Source: Selaginella tamariscina | Taxonomy: Eukaryota > Streptophyta > Lycopodiopsida > Selaginellales > Selaginellaceae | Direction: 5' to 3' | Length of the DNA: 64,000 nucleotides | Assembly (NCBI GenBank): GCA_003024785.1 | Contig: PUQB01000481.1 | Location: 124,001 to 188,000, forward strand | Shown: piece after piece, positions 32,423 to 44,964 of the stretch | Position numbering within the stretch: position 1 is the first letter of the stretch | Layout of the letters: every line of letters starts with the position of its first letter | Program-made: the position numbers and the translations under genes | Notes under the pieces: generated by a model | The model's input: the letters and a program-made list of their open reading frames with translations, nothing else | What the model was told of the DNA's origin: nothing | Database searches by the model: none

Positions 32423-34524
32423 TTTGTGTTTTTTTTCCCTTAGGTTAGTTCCTGAAATATGTACGTGTATATGCATACGAGTATATAGATACACACACAG
32501 ACACACATATGTGTGTATGTATATTCATTTTCTTCATGTATGTTGTATATTAGTAGTATATACACTTGTACAGGCACATGCTTAAATAGACTTCATATAT
32601 ATAGATAGGTACACAGGTAGTATATGTCGTTTTATATGGATGCAAACACTATGTAATTTATATCTAACAATGCAATATATACATCATCATCATATATCTA
32701 ATTTTTAGACACATATAATAGACTTGTTTAAACATCTTGTATATATAAATGCATAAAAAAAGTACATCTTTTCTGCTTCTATACAATGTATATATAATAC
32801 TATCATTTTTAATTTAACAACGTCAAATGATAGTGAGAATATTCGGAGCAATACTTACGAGGACGAAGCAACAAATTAATTAACGCATCAACAGTTCACG
32901 CTTTTTCATTGTATTTAAACACTATAGACATATACTGTCTTCTGTGGTGTGTGTGTGTGTTTATAAACATATACTAATTTCAGGACGAAACGGATAGAAC
33001 GTTGCGACTCCATAGCTACTTAATATGAATTTGATAAGGTCTCTCTTGCATTTAAATATTAACATAGACAAGGACACGTGGCATCATGGAATACGTGGAG
33101 AATGGGGAGATCTCAGTGTCTAAATCGTTCATAGTATATATATAATGTTATATATATACGGTGCTTTCTTGTGCCCCATATTGAACCTCCAAAAGCCCTT
33201 CAACAACAATGTACAGTAATTTGTACACTCCCTTGTTTGGCTCTCTCATAATTTAAGTTTGTCAGTCATCTATTTTTCCATGGTCACCTGATACACACGC
33301 ACATTGTTTGCAGTTTGTGCGTGCGTGCGTGCGTAGGTGGTTATATATATATTGCATGTGTATATATACTTGGTGTGCGTGAATGCGTGTATTCATTGTG
33401 TGTGTTTATATGTTTTGTGTATCTACATGTCTTTGTATGTGCTTTGTGTTTGTATGCTGTGAGATAAATAACTAGTTAATGAAGTTAAATTTAATAATTT
33501 TTCACCACAGTAAATTAATTAATTAATAAACAAAATGAGGTTTACCTTTGTAAGGTCCTGCATGTTGAATGCAACCCGTATGCGTGTATTGCAATCAAAA
33601 TATATAAACATATATTTGTGTGTGTGGGTGTCCATATATAACGTATATTGGAAACTCAATATGGTGGATGTCCTGTTTTAGATTAAACAATCTGTCTTTC
33701 CCAAACCTAGAAACAGAGCTGTTTAATTAATAAAATTTTAGGGCTGGCGACGCGACCTCTATATTACGTTTCACCTTGGCGACCTTTATATTACGTGGCA
33801 AAGGCCCCACAAAAGCCAAAGCAACACGTGGCAGCCTGGGTCCCACGCAAATAAGTTAATATAACTTGTAGAAAATTGATGTAAATTAAGTATTAAAAAT
33901 ACTAAATTAAAGTTTAATTTTTATAAATTACATTAAAGAATAACTTAGAAGATTTTTTTTCTATATACGATATATGGACAACTTAGTGTATTCTTTAATA
34001 ATGTTCTTTTGTATAGAAATATATAGAATTTTCAAGTAATAATGTTTATTTTTGTTATTATGTTTTAAAATAAGCTAACAAGGTAAAATTCTAAAAATAG
34101 TGGTAAATAAAAAATTTAACACAAACTTAATTTAAAAAAAAAATAAAATATGAATATGAAATTCTGATACTAAAATATAGAATTGAGCTCTATATTTTAC
34201 ACTTCAAATAAATTCAAACATTATTGAAAACAAACTTTTATATACAATAACCGACTAAGAGTCTGGTATTATTATTCAAGAGCTTCAAACTGTAACCAGT
34301 TGAGTTATTTCATATAAGGATCCGTTCCTGTTACAATAAAAACAAATATTAATCTTTTATTTTAACAAAAAAAAGAATACAATCTTAATTTGATATTATA
34401 AATATTATAAAGAATATAGCCTACAGATCTTTCTATTTAGTGCAGTTTTAGAGTGTGTCTATGTATAGAGAGAGTAAAACACACTCGCACACGCACGCGC
34501 GTGTATACACTTAATATTACTTAC
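32423..34524. other. Spacer: module X, U2 3' relics, Cys-rich 3' flank
   Basis: 32,960-33,240 is module X; 33,740-33,860 is the minus-strand U2 3' relic with two tandem ATATTACGT..GGCGACC units as at 4.74k; 33,900-34,500 is the inverted 3' flank of the Cys-rich gene. No additional gene seen. Confidence 0.6.
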
Positions 34525-34711
34525 TTATTTTGGGCATTTCTTTCCATTCCAGACCCAACCCTTGTTACAGCGTGGAGCACAGGATTTACCAAATTTGTTG
34601 CAATATACGCGCATAAGCCCGTCCAATAATATTTTTAGCACATTTCTGGGACATGACATGTGAAACCGTCCCTACTTAAATACTAACGAAGAGGAAAACA
34701 ACGATAGCCAT
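34525..34711 (-). pseudogene. Cys-rich secreted peptide pseudogene
   Basis: The start ATG is at 34,711 (minus) and the family stop at 34,525. MAIVVFLFVSI is followed by a TAA stop, and further on a 1-bp loss in the KKYYWDG region shifts the frame. The downstream text, in its own frame, is NKFGKSCAPRCNKGWVWNGK then KCPK and stop. This gives the best view of the ancestral C-terminus, with a fifth cysteine. Flanks match the 28.3k copy inverted. Confidence 0.72.
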
Positions 34712-34714
34712 AAT

Positions 34715-35465
34715 TATATGCAAACTGTATTTATGCAAAGTGTATGTTTTTCTTGGTTTTTATAGTAAAAATATATATTAAATATTAAATATTTTATATA
34801 TCAAAAACTGCATCGAAAGGCACTATATTAAATTAAAAGTAACTGGGACAGTCACATCAAAGTTTAGTTTAATTATTTATTTTTCAATGCCCGTCCCTTT
34901 GAATTAAAGAGTGTTTTCTGCAGCCTGCTGACTAGGTCATGCTTCTTCCTCACTAACAGGCTTCTTATAAGGCTTCGTTGGAACAAGTACATCGTTATAC
35001 TTTTAGCTATATTTATATATATATAACTATTTAATAAATAATTTTTTTTGAGAACTAGGTTTACTTATACATTTAATTAATGCAAATGGAGATGCTCCGA
35101 TTATTATAAACTAGTTTAAGTCTTATATTCTCTAACAAACGTCATAAGACGTATAATTAATATAATTTATTCATATATTATAGATTAGATTGTCAAATGT
35201 ATTTGGTCTTGAAGACTTTTAGTACAAAATAATATATAAAAATTATTATTTATACAGAAGTATACTATGTACCTTTTTCATTTTGAACCAACCCATGATA
35301 TGGCTACACGTACACATGGTTAATTCCAATAAGTAAACCACGTGTCACTAAATCCAAACCTCCAGTGATCATCTACACGTGGACGTGAAGTTTTAAGATC
35401 AATATACACATTAATTATGCACATATACGTATGTGTACACATTTAATGCATTATATAATACATCT
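34715..35465. other. Inverted promoter-side flank of the Cys-rich gene
   Basis: Reverse-complement counterpart of 27.7-28.3k with the ACACGTGG and GATCATCTACACGTGG elements. About 35,465-35,520 (minus) is the YVFG-type dynein-linked piece ACGTATTTAGTTGCTGTAT. No other gene. Confidence 0.55.
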
Positions 35466-35991
35466 AACATCCGTATACAGCAACTAAATACGTACCTATA
35501 GCAATGGCATAAGGGAATGCATATCTACCTCCTTCCATATATACATATATACATGCGTGCACTTTGAATAATATACATTCAAAAATAACACACCAACACA
35601 GTTGTATACGTATGAAGAAAACACAGGCACACACGCACACACACACATACACAGTTACACATGTCCACACACACATATATATACATGTATGTATGTATCT
35701 ATACACACACACACATCATGGCTTGCGGAAGATGGTGATAGGCGGCTTATACACAGCCTATTTATTATACAAGTATAGCTACATTCATATGCATATGTGT
35801 ATTTAGGCGTGTATGCGTGTATATTTGGTAACAGAATGTTTTCTACAATCGTTCTATTATTCGATGGTAAATGGTGTATGTTTTTACGTATCTCCTCCAT
35901 TTACCATCGAATGGTGTGTACACACACATACAACATATGCTATTATGTATACATACAGATATACATGTATGATATTGTATATGTTTCATAC

Positions 35992-36178
35992 CTGCAATTT
36001 TTTACCGAATCCTCGACGGTTTCAGTTTCCTGTACCGGCAGGGCCTAGTGGATTACCACCACGAGCTATATAACATCTATCCGTCAATGCCTGGTACTCG
36101 TAACCATATACATGTATAGCAAAGCATACATATACAGGCACTCTTCTTGATGCAAAACTTGTCTGTCCATATAATGTA
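35992..36178 (-). pseudogene. Dynein heavy chain AAA1 exon with P-loop frameshift (copy D8)
   Basis: The minus strand reads YGYEYQALTDRCYIARGGN then PLGPAGTG. At the Walker A codons GGTACAGGAAAAACTG has become GGTACAGGAAACTG, a 2-bp loss that shifts the frame inside the P-loop. CAG acceptor and GTATGA donor are present. Same layout as D1, to which flanking DNA is nearly identical. Confidence 0.75.
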
Positions 36179-36597
36179 CTGATAATACATATGCTATGTG
36201 TGCATGTGTACCTTTCTGCGGAACTGTATATATATATGAGAATGCTATATCATATTTCTTATAGAAAGGAGATGATGTCTCATTAGAAGTATGTATAGTC
36301 ATGTGTGTGTGTAAATTGTTCGCAGATATGGTATATCCGGTTTCACTTTTCATATAGAAGAACGAATTTACAGAGCTATGTAAATCATTCACGTTTGTCT
36401 ATATATCAACATGTGTGCGTGTGAGAGAGAGAGCTTGAAGTTGAAACATACTCAAGAAATTGTTTAATTAGCATATGCCATTGCTGAGAATTTCTGATCG
36501 AGAGGCTGCCACGTGTCGGGCAATTATCCCACAAGCAAGAGCTCAGCGCCTAGGGGGTGCAGGGGGTATATAAGGGCAGGAGCGGGCAGAGAAAGTC

Positions 36598-36787
36598 ATA
36601 CCTTTCTCGGCCTTTTGGCTAAGATCAAGTGTAGTATCTGTTCTTATCAGTTTAATAGCTGATATGGGGGCACGTCTCCCAACGCTATTAACCTAATTTT
36701 TTGTGGGAGGTGGTCCATCCGGTAGCTTGTTACCCGGGCTGCCACGTTGCCTTGGCCTTACACTACCGCCTTGGCCTGGCACAACCC
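36598..36787 (+). ncRNA. U2: U2 snRNA copy F (well preserved)
   Basis: Sequence from ATACCTTTCTCGGCC through the branch-point element, the stem IIb hairpin, the AATTTTTTGTG Sm site and the GGTAGCTTGTTACC stem agrees with copy A almost throughout. The main difference is loss of two bases in GCCACG(TG)TTGCC. USE (TTATCCCACAAGC) and TATATAAG are upstream. The 3' box reads AATTAAA rather than AGTTAAA. Candidate functional gene. Confidence 0.9.
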
Positions 36788-37612
36788 AACCCCAAATTAA
36801 ACCCTAAATTAAAACAAAAATTTATAAATTTTATATTTTTATTGATTATTTTAATTTTTATTATGTTGCAAATAATTTCGATTTAAACTAAATACACTAA
36901 TTTTGATTTCACTGTTCGAAACAAGTAAGTACAAACTTCTGGAATTTATTGTACTCTCTTTGTACATATGTACTTCTGGAATACACCTTGTATTGTATAT
37001 ACACACACACACATTGTTCGCAGTCTGTGTGTGCGTGCGAATACATATATCTATGTCATACATACATACACACACCGACACGGACACATATATATTGGCA
37101 AATGAAGCTCAAACTTAAAAAATTAAACCATTAATAGAAAGCTTGAAGCATACTCAACAAATTGTTCCGGGCATCTACTGGGAATCAGTCGATCCATCAA
37201 CATTGACGACCGTTGATTTCTTACAGATGGAATTGTAACGTAAACGTTCAAAGAATTCTTTTAAAATACCCTTCTGGGCAATGCAGAGTGATTATACTAC
37301 AGAGCTTAATAAATAAAAGCTTGACAATTGGGAAGGGTAACTGTCTGTATATATACGTGCGAACGTGTATGAGATTCATGGTAATTGTTTTAATTTTCTT
37401 ATATATATATAACCGCTTTTTCATTGTAAATATAATGAATTTTAATTATACAGACGGTATATGAAATATCTTACAGGGCAGAAGCGCAGATATGACGTAT
37501 CTATAAATATTACCTCTTATTTAGATATATACATTTGTATGTCATGTATTTTATGTGTCTGTCTGTCTGTTTCTTTCACGGACGTATATAACCTAAGCAT
37601 ATTGGTATTGAT

Positions 37613-37685
37613 GGTCTTATGGTCTAGTGGTAAGGGACACTGGACTCTGAATCCAACAGCCTGAGTTCAAATCTTGGTATGACCT
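37613..37685 (+). tRNA. tRNA-Gln(CTG) copy 6, degenerate
   Basis: Anticodon loop CTCTGAA and A box are present. An extra G lies in the D arm (TAAGGGACAC), the anticodon stem is mismatched (ATCCAACAG), and the T arm reads CTGAGTTCAAATCTTGG. Several stem mismatches suggest a pseudogene. Confidence 0.7.
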
Positions 37686-40600
37686 TTGTGTTTTGGTTAC
37701 GTACGAGTGGACAACGTATATGTGTGTGTATGTATATTTATTTTCTTCATGTACGTTATATATTGGTATAATAATACACTTTACAGGCACATGCTTAAAT
37801 AACTTTATATACACATGTAGTATATGTCACTATGTAATTTATATCTAACAATGCAATATATACATCATCTATACTCAATTTTTAGATGTGTGTGTGTGTG
37901 TGTGTGTGTCTGTGTGTTTATAACATATACTAATTTCAGGACGAAACGGATAGAATGTTGTGACTCCATAGCTACTTAATATGAATTTGATAAGGTCTCT
38001 CTTGCATTTAATATTAACATAGAATACGTGGAGAATGAGGAGAGCTCAGTGTCTTAAATTCATAGTAATGTTTATATAATCGTATATGTTTTTATATACG
38101 GTGCTTTTCTTCTGCCCCATATTGAACCTCCAAAAGCCCTCTAACAACAATATACAGTAGTTTGTACTCCTTTGTTTGCTCTCTCATATTTTTAATTCTC
38201 ATATATAATTTAAGTTTGTCAGTCATCTATTTTCCATCGTCACCTAATAACACGCACATTTTGCAGTTTGTGCGTGTGTGCGTGCATAGGTGGTATATAT
38301 ATATTATATATATATATATATATTGCATGTGTATATATGCTTGGAGTCCGTGAATGCGTTTCATTGTGTGTGTTTGTATGTTTTGTGTATCTACATGTCT
38401 TTGTATGTGCTTTGTGTTTGTATGGTGTAAATAACTAGTTAATGAAGTTAAATTTAGTAATTTTCACTATAGTAAATTAATTAATTAATAAACGAAATGA
38501 GGTTTACCTTTGTCTTGAATGCAACCCGTATGCGTGTATTGCAATAAAAATATATAACATATATTTGTGTGTGTGGGTGTCCAAAGCCAAAGCAACACGT
38601 GGCAGCCCGGGTCCCACAAAAATAAGTTAATACAATGTTTATAACTTACTAACACACTGTAGAAAATTGATGTAAATTAAGCATTAAAAATAATAAATTA
38701 AAGTTTAATTTTATAAATTACATTAAAGAATAACATAGAAGATGTTTTTCTATATACGATATATGTACAACTTAGTGTATTCTTTAATAATGTTCTTTTG
38801 TATAGAAATATATAGAATTTTCATAAAAGCTTAAGTACTAATGATTATTTTTGTTATTATGTTAAAATAAGCTAAAAAGGTAAAATTTTAAAAATAGTGG
38901 TAAATAAAAGATTTAACACAAAATTTAAAATTCTATTTAAAAAAAAAAATGAAACTCTGATACTAAAACATAGAAATTTAACTCTATATTTTACACTTCA
39001 ATTACAATTCAAACATATTATTAAAACAAGCTTTTATATACAATAACAGCCTAAGAGTCTTTCAAACTGTAACCAGTTGAGTTATTTCATATAGAGGATC
39101 CATTCCTGTTAAAGTAAAAACAAATATTAATCTTTTATTTTAACAAAAATAAAGGGAATACAATCTTAATTTGAGATTAAAAATATTTGTGTATGTTATA
39201 AAGAATATAGCCTACAGATCTTTCTATTGAATCTATTTACTGCAGTTTTAGAGTGTTGTTATATGTCTATATACATGTATGTATATGAGAGTAAAAACAC
39301 ACGCGCGCACGCACACACACGCGCGCGTGTATACACTTAATATTACTTAACTTATTTTGGGCATTTCTTGATACTAAAAATATTTGTGTATGTTATAAAG
39401 AATATAGCCTACAGATCTTTTTATTTACTGCAGTTTTAGAGTGTGTTGTTATATGTCTATATACATTTATGTATATGAGAGTAAAAACACACGCACGCAC
39501 GCGCGCGTGTATACACTTAATATTACTTAACTTATTTTAAGCATTTCCATTCCTGGAGCACAGGATTTACCAAATTTACCTAAATTTAATTTTAACTTGG
39601 ACAATAGAAATAGAATTATTTATAGTCGTTAATAAACTTACTTTAAAATATTATAATTGTTTTGATATAATATATTGAATATATTCATATACACAAGTTA
39701 ATTTATTCTTTAATAATGTTCTTTTATATTAATATACTAGCAGTTTATTTGTGAGACTTATATTAATACTGTTAAAGTCTTAAAGTAATATACTTTGAAT
39801 TGGAGATTAAATTATTTATAACAGTATGAATAACCTTAAATCTAATTTAAATTAAATTGTTTAAAGCCATTGATAATTGATAAGAAAATCAAATTATTTA
39901 CACTCACTCACACTCACTTAGTAATTGTATAATTGTTTTGAAAGGAGGCATAAGTTATAATTCCAACTGCAGTTAATGTTTTCTTACAAAATGGTGACCT
40001 AGTAAATGCCCTGAATGGGCATATGCTAATTGAACAATTTATCAACTTTAAATACATATTCTCTCACACACGCGTACACACACATATCAATATATAGAGA
40101 TTTACAAAGCTCTGTAAATTCGTTCCTCTATATGAAAAGTGAAACCGGATCCATATTAATGTGTATACCATGTTATAATGTATCTGTATGTATGTGTGAA
40201 AAATAAATGACTGACAAATTTAGTTATATATGAGAATTAAATATTAAACCCGTGTACCATGTTATAATGTATCTGTATGTGTTTGTGTGACAATGGAAAA
40301 ACTAAATGACTTATATATATAGGCTATAAAATATTTAATTTGAAATTTAAAAATTAATTTAACAATTTATAATTATGAAAATATATATACATATTTAACA
40401 ACATAGTCAGCAACAAATATATCAGTAAGCAATCTACTAAATAATCTGAGACAGTCTTTAAATAATAAATAATTATTTCAACAAACAACAAATTCTTTCT
40501 TTGGACATGAACGTGCTAAATTAATAAATTATTACCTATATAATTCAATTAAATCAAAATTATTTCAAAATATTTTGACTAATTTCTTCAATTTAGGGTT
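37686..40600. other. Spacer paralogous to 3.6-6.6k
   Basis: Same order as the first block: module X (37,920-38,200), TA tract, U2 3' relic (38,582-38,630), Cys-rich 3' flank, then AT-rich DNA. At 39,185-39,365 and 39,370-39,540 the Cys-rich 3' flank (ATATTTGTGTATGTTATAAA to CACTTAATATTACTTAAC) is duplicated in tandem, a feature not seen at 5.4k. Confidence 0.6.
39536..39580 (-). pseudogene. Tiny 3' relic of the Cys-rich peptide gene
   Basis: Only GGTAAATCCTGTGCTCC and part of the tail remain on the minus strand; the middle (CCACGCTGTAACAAGG) is deleted. Another stub, CTTATTTTGGGCATTTCTT, lies at 39,351-39,369. Confidence 0.5.
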
Positions 40601-40609
40601 TAATTTGGG

Positions 40610-40800
40610 GGGTTGGGTTGTGACAGGCCAAGGCGGTAGTGTAAGGCCAAAGCGACACGTGGCAGCCTGGGTAGCAAGCTACCGGATGGACCACCTCTCA
40701 TAAAAAAAAATTAGGTTAATAACATTGGGAGCATATCAGCTATTAAACTGATAAGAACAGATACTACACTCGATCTTAACCTAAAGGCCGAGAAAGGTAT
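40610..40800 (-). ncRNA. U2: U2 snRNA copy G
   Basis: Minus-strand U2 from 40,800. The 5' end is ATACCTTTCTCGGCC and the branch-point element is GTGTAGTATCTG. Stem IIb has lost about 9 bp (GATATGCTCCCAATG instead of GATATGGGAGCACGTCTCCCAATG), which removes its hairpin. The Sm region reads CTAATTTTTTTTTATGAG. TATA and USE upstream are intact. Deleted hairpin makes function doubtful. Confidence 0.8.
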
Positions 40801-41448
40801 GAATCTTCCCTGTCCGCTCCTGCCCTTATATACCCCCTGCACCCTTATGTGCTGAGCTCTTGCATGTGGGATAATTCGCCCCGACACGTGGCAGCCTCTC
40901 AGAGCTGAATCGAGAATACTCTCTCAGCAATGGCATATGCTAATTAAAACAATTTCTTGAGTATGTTTCAACTTCAATCTCTCTCTCACTCACTCTCACA
41001 CACACACACACAATATCAATATATAGACAAGTGTGAATGATTTACAAAGCACTGTAAATTCGTTCTTCTATATGAAAAGTGAAACCGGGCATACCATATC
41101 TGCGAACAATTTATACACACACACACACACACACGACTATACATACTTCTAATGAAACTATTCATTATCATCTTGTCTATAAGATAATATGATATAGCAT
41201 TCTCACTATATGTATACAGTTCTGCAGAAAGGCACATATAGTGTAAACACACGCACACATAGCATATGCTATACATGTATATTATGTAGCGTGGCATTTC
41301 AAACATAATTTCGTGCTCATATGTATGAGCAGGTATGTTCATATAATATTTATATAAATATGATCTGATATTTCCACAGGTGCACATAAACATGAATGTT
41401 ATATTAACATATATACATGCATATATACAAAATGATTCTAATTTACAG

Positions 41449-42377
41449 GTATTGTCCGTACATACGTACGGTTACGAGTACCAGGGGAAGAATGGGCAAC
41501 CCCATTGATGGATAGATGTTATATAGCTCTTGGTGCAACTTTATTCACTGTCAGGTATGAATTATATACATATACACACATGTATATTTGTATGTATACG
41601 TATAACATGGTGTTGATGTGTGTGTGTGTGTGTGTGTATCCGCTTAAATTATTATGCTGTATGAGCATGTCTATAGTCACGCATACACACACACACACAC
41701 ATTGTTGTTGTTTTACAGATGTGATTGTGTTCAATTGCTTGGATGTATAAGATGACAGGAAAGGGCTTGCACAAACAGGTACATGGACCTGTCTTGATGA
41801 GTTCAATCCCTCTGTGGTTGCTACACAGGTAAAATTGTGTCTATGCATGTGTGTGTGTGCATATACATGCATAGATATCACATATCTATAGGTATATACT
41901 TCAGTCTCTCTATACTCTGTGTATGCATATGTAATATATCATACACTAGAAATACATGTATATACCATACATAAATTGACACGCATATACATGCACATAC
42001 ATGCATGTGTAGATATAGGCACCCATACATATATAATGTGCTTAGAAAGGCATACGTACCTATACTTCCTATCTATATATGATTCTTGCAAGCGTTGATG
42101 TATATATATTGTGTGTGTGTATGTTTCTTCATACTTTAAGTTTCTAGGAATACATATGTATACATCTTTATGTAATAATTAAAACAAGTGCACACACACA
42201 CCAACGCACATATAACGCAGCGGCACGCACTTACGAGGATGTGTACATACAGATTGCCTGAGCAATAAAAGCAGGAATATTGGTGACAATAAACCCAGGA
42301 TATGCTGGCCGTAGTGAACAAGAGCTTCTTCTAAAGGGCTTCAAGTTGTTAATGCATTTGTTCTCGACATTATCCAG
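41449..42377 (+). pseudogene. Dynein heavy chain AAA1, three exons (copy D9)
   Basis: Paralogue of D2. Exon 41,449-41,554 (YGYEYQGKNGQP; LTDRCYIALGATLFT in frame two). Exon 41,719-41,828 (DVIVFNCLDV, then stop from a lost G; continuing in another frame GKGLAQTGTWTCLDEFNPSV). Exon 42,221-42,377 (AGILVTINPGYAGRSEQELL then LKGFKLLMHLFST). NPGYAGR is intact here, whereas D2 reads NPGYDGR. The Walker A exon is again absent. After NPGYAGR.E the usual NLK.LFR..AMM text is not found, so the 3' part of the exon departs from canonical dynein. Confidence 0.78.
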
Positions 42378-42988
42378 GTATAAAATATAATATATCTGTA
42401 GCACTATATGTATATAGGAGAGTGCATGCACATACGCATGTGTTATTGTAAACCTACATGTGCATGCATATATGTAGACATGTTTGTACATATCTGTGTG
42501 TACAACGTGTGCATCGGATGTATGTATATACATGAATGCACATATTTATGTGTATATATGTCCTCACACATCTATATGTATCCCTAAACGCATGTTTTTG
42601 TATATAATCAATAAGTACTGTAAGCTACATTATAATCACGTCACACACACGCGCAGAGAGAGAGAGTTTTTGAGTATGTATGTGTGCACTTATACAAATT
42701 AGATATGCGTATACAGAAACCGTTGTTATATGCATCTCTTAAATGACTCGTGTAGTCCATGTACATGGGTACTTATACAAACCAATATGCTTAAATAGGC
42801 ACGTTATAAACCCTCGTTATATGTATAAATAAACCTGGATCATAAAACATACACATACAGTTGTATATACACGTACTTATCCGAACACTTCAATAAATTT
42901 GCATATTTAGACATGTTACAGACAGACCATCTTGTATGTATACACTTGTATATTCATGTCTTTTTATGTGTGTATGTGTCTCTCTCAA

Positions 42989-42989
<1 letters not shown>

Positions 42990-43046
<57 letters not shown>

Positions 43047-43109
43047 GTGTGTTGCTCATATGTATGAACAGGTCATATTCATAACACACACACCATATAG
43101 TAAGTCATA

Positions 43110-43165
<56 letters not shown>
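42990..43165. repeat. Compound TA/TG and GT/GA microsatellites
   Basis: TA tract of more than 50 bp at about 42,990-43,041 followed by TG; GT then GA tract at 43,110-43,165. Expanded relative to the paralogous place at 9.27-9.42k. Confidence 0.9.
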
Positions 43166-43166
<1 letters not shown>

Positions 43167-43379
43167 GTATGTATATAGAATGCAATTCAATATTCGATTA
43201 ATATATGGATTAAGTTAGAATATCTAAAATATATAATTCGATCATCAAATTAAAATACACACACATACACATTATAGGCAACAAAATGCAAGTAGGCCAA
43301 TATTTATATAAATATGATCTGAAACATGAATGTTAAATTAACATATATAATACATACATATATACATGCTAATTTGCAG

Positions 43380-43786
43380 ATATTTTCCGTACTTACGTAT
43401 GGTTACGAGTACCAGGGAACATGGGCAACCCCATTGACGGATTACATGTTATATAGCTCTTGGTGCAACTTTATTCACTGCCAGGTATGAAATATATACA
43501 TATACACACATGTATATCTGTATGTATATATAGCATGGTGTCGATATATATATATATACATATATAATAATATATATAAGGTTTCAGTAAGATATAACGA
43601 CGCACTTACAAGGATGTGTAATAATGCTTGAATGCGTGGAGATACGTCTGATACGTACGTGTGAAATATTCGTGATAATAAACCCAGGATATGCTGACCG
43701 TAGTGAACAAGAGCTTCTCGCTAAAGGGAATGTATAACATATATGTATACATATGTATACAACTGCGTTGGTGTGTTTATTTTTGA

Positions 43787-43830
<44 letters not shown>

Positions 43831-44217
43831 TTTATGCGTTTCTGTTTGCGTGGCTGTGTGCTTAAAATTATACTTTAATGTAAATGTATATATCCAAGAG
43901 TGCATGCACGCATGTATATACACACAGTATGTATATATGGAAGGAGTAGATATACATGTCCTTATGTCATTTCTATAGGTACGTATTTGGTTGCAGCTCC
44001 TGTCTATGGATGTTAGATGTATTATATAATGCATTAAGTGTGTATATATATACATACATACATATACATATATATACATATATAAACGTACATGTATATA
44101 CGTGCGTGGAAGGGTTTGATAAAGTCCACGTCTACATTATGAACTTTCTAATGACGAGATTTGTGGAGTGTTTAGCAAACTCACTAATGAGTGGGTTGAT
44201 AGAGTCTTAACATCAGG
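43380..44217 (+). pseudogene. Dynein heavy chain AAA1-AAA2 remnant (copy D10)
   Basis: Paralogue of D3. Exon 43,380-43,484 keeps YGYEYQG but has a 1-bp loss (CAGGGAACATGG). NPGY exon 43,640-43,729 (EIFVIINPGYADRSEQELLA, truncated). YVFG piece 43,975-44,036 (YVFGCSSCLWMLDVLYNALS). EWVDG exon about 44,103-44,217, where SKLTNEWVDRVLTSG shows the same small deletion as D3, so the deletion predates the block duplication. Confidence 0.7.
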
Positions 44218-44780
44218 AGTACGTACATGTGCGTATACACATTATTTATATGCACTATATGTATATATGAGGGTGCATGCACATACGCTTGTGTTACTGT
44301 ATATGTAGATCTGTGTGTGCTGTGTGTTCACATTTATGTATATAGATTAGACATGCATTTTAGTTGTGCACATAGACGACAGATCTGTGTACATGTATTT
44401 ATGTATGTACAAGGTATACTACTGTGTACATGTGCATCGAATGTATGTATATACATGAATGCACATATTTATGTGTATATATGTCCTCACATATCTATAT
44501 GTATCCCTAAACGTATGTGTTGTATATATATAATAAAATAAATCTGAATCATAACACACACAATAGTTTTTACGTGGTGTGTGTGTGTGTGTGTCTGTGT
44601 GTGTGTGTATGTACTTATATAAATACTTCAATATATTTGCATATTTAGACATGTTACAGACCATCTTGTATATATACAGTTGTATATTCATGTATTTTAT
44701 GTGTCTGTCTGTCTGTTTCTCTCATATATATGGCTGATGCAGCATACGGACGTATATAACCTAAGCATATCGGTACTGAT

Positions 44781-44848
44781 GGTCTTATGGTCTAGTGGTA
44801 AAGACACTGGACTCTGAATCCAGTAGCCCGAGTTCAAATCTCAGGACC
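44781..44848 (+). tRNA. tRNA-Gln(CTG) copy 7, 3' deletion
   Basis: 5' half and anticodon loop are intact, with one G-to-A change in the D arm (TAAAGACAC). The T arm runs from AATCTC straight into AGGACCT, losing the bases that complete the T stem and acceptor. Pseudogene. Confidence 0.72.
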
Positions 44849-44964
44849 TTTGTGGTTTAGTTGTACGAGAGATATAAACACAGACACACACTCGTTTTAT
44901 TGTGTATGTATATGTTTGTGTATAATAACATATATACACCATTTATGCGTGTGCGTAGAGAGAC

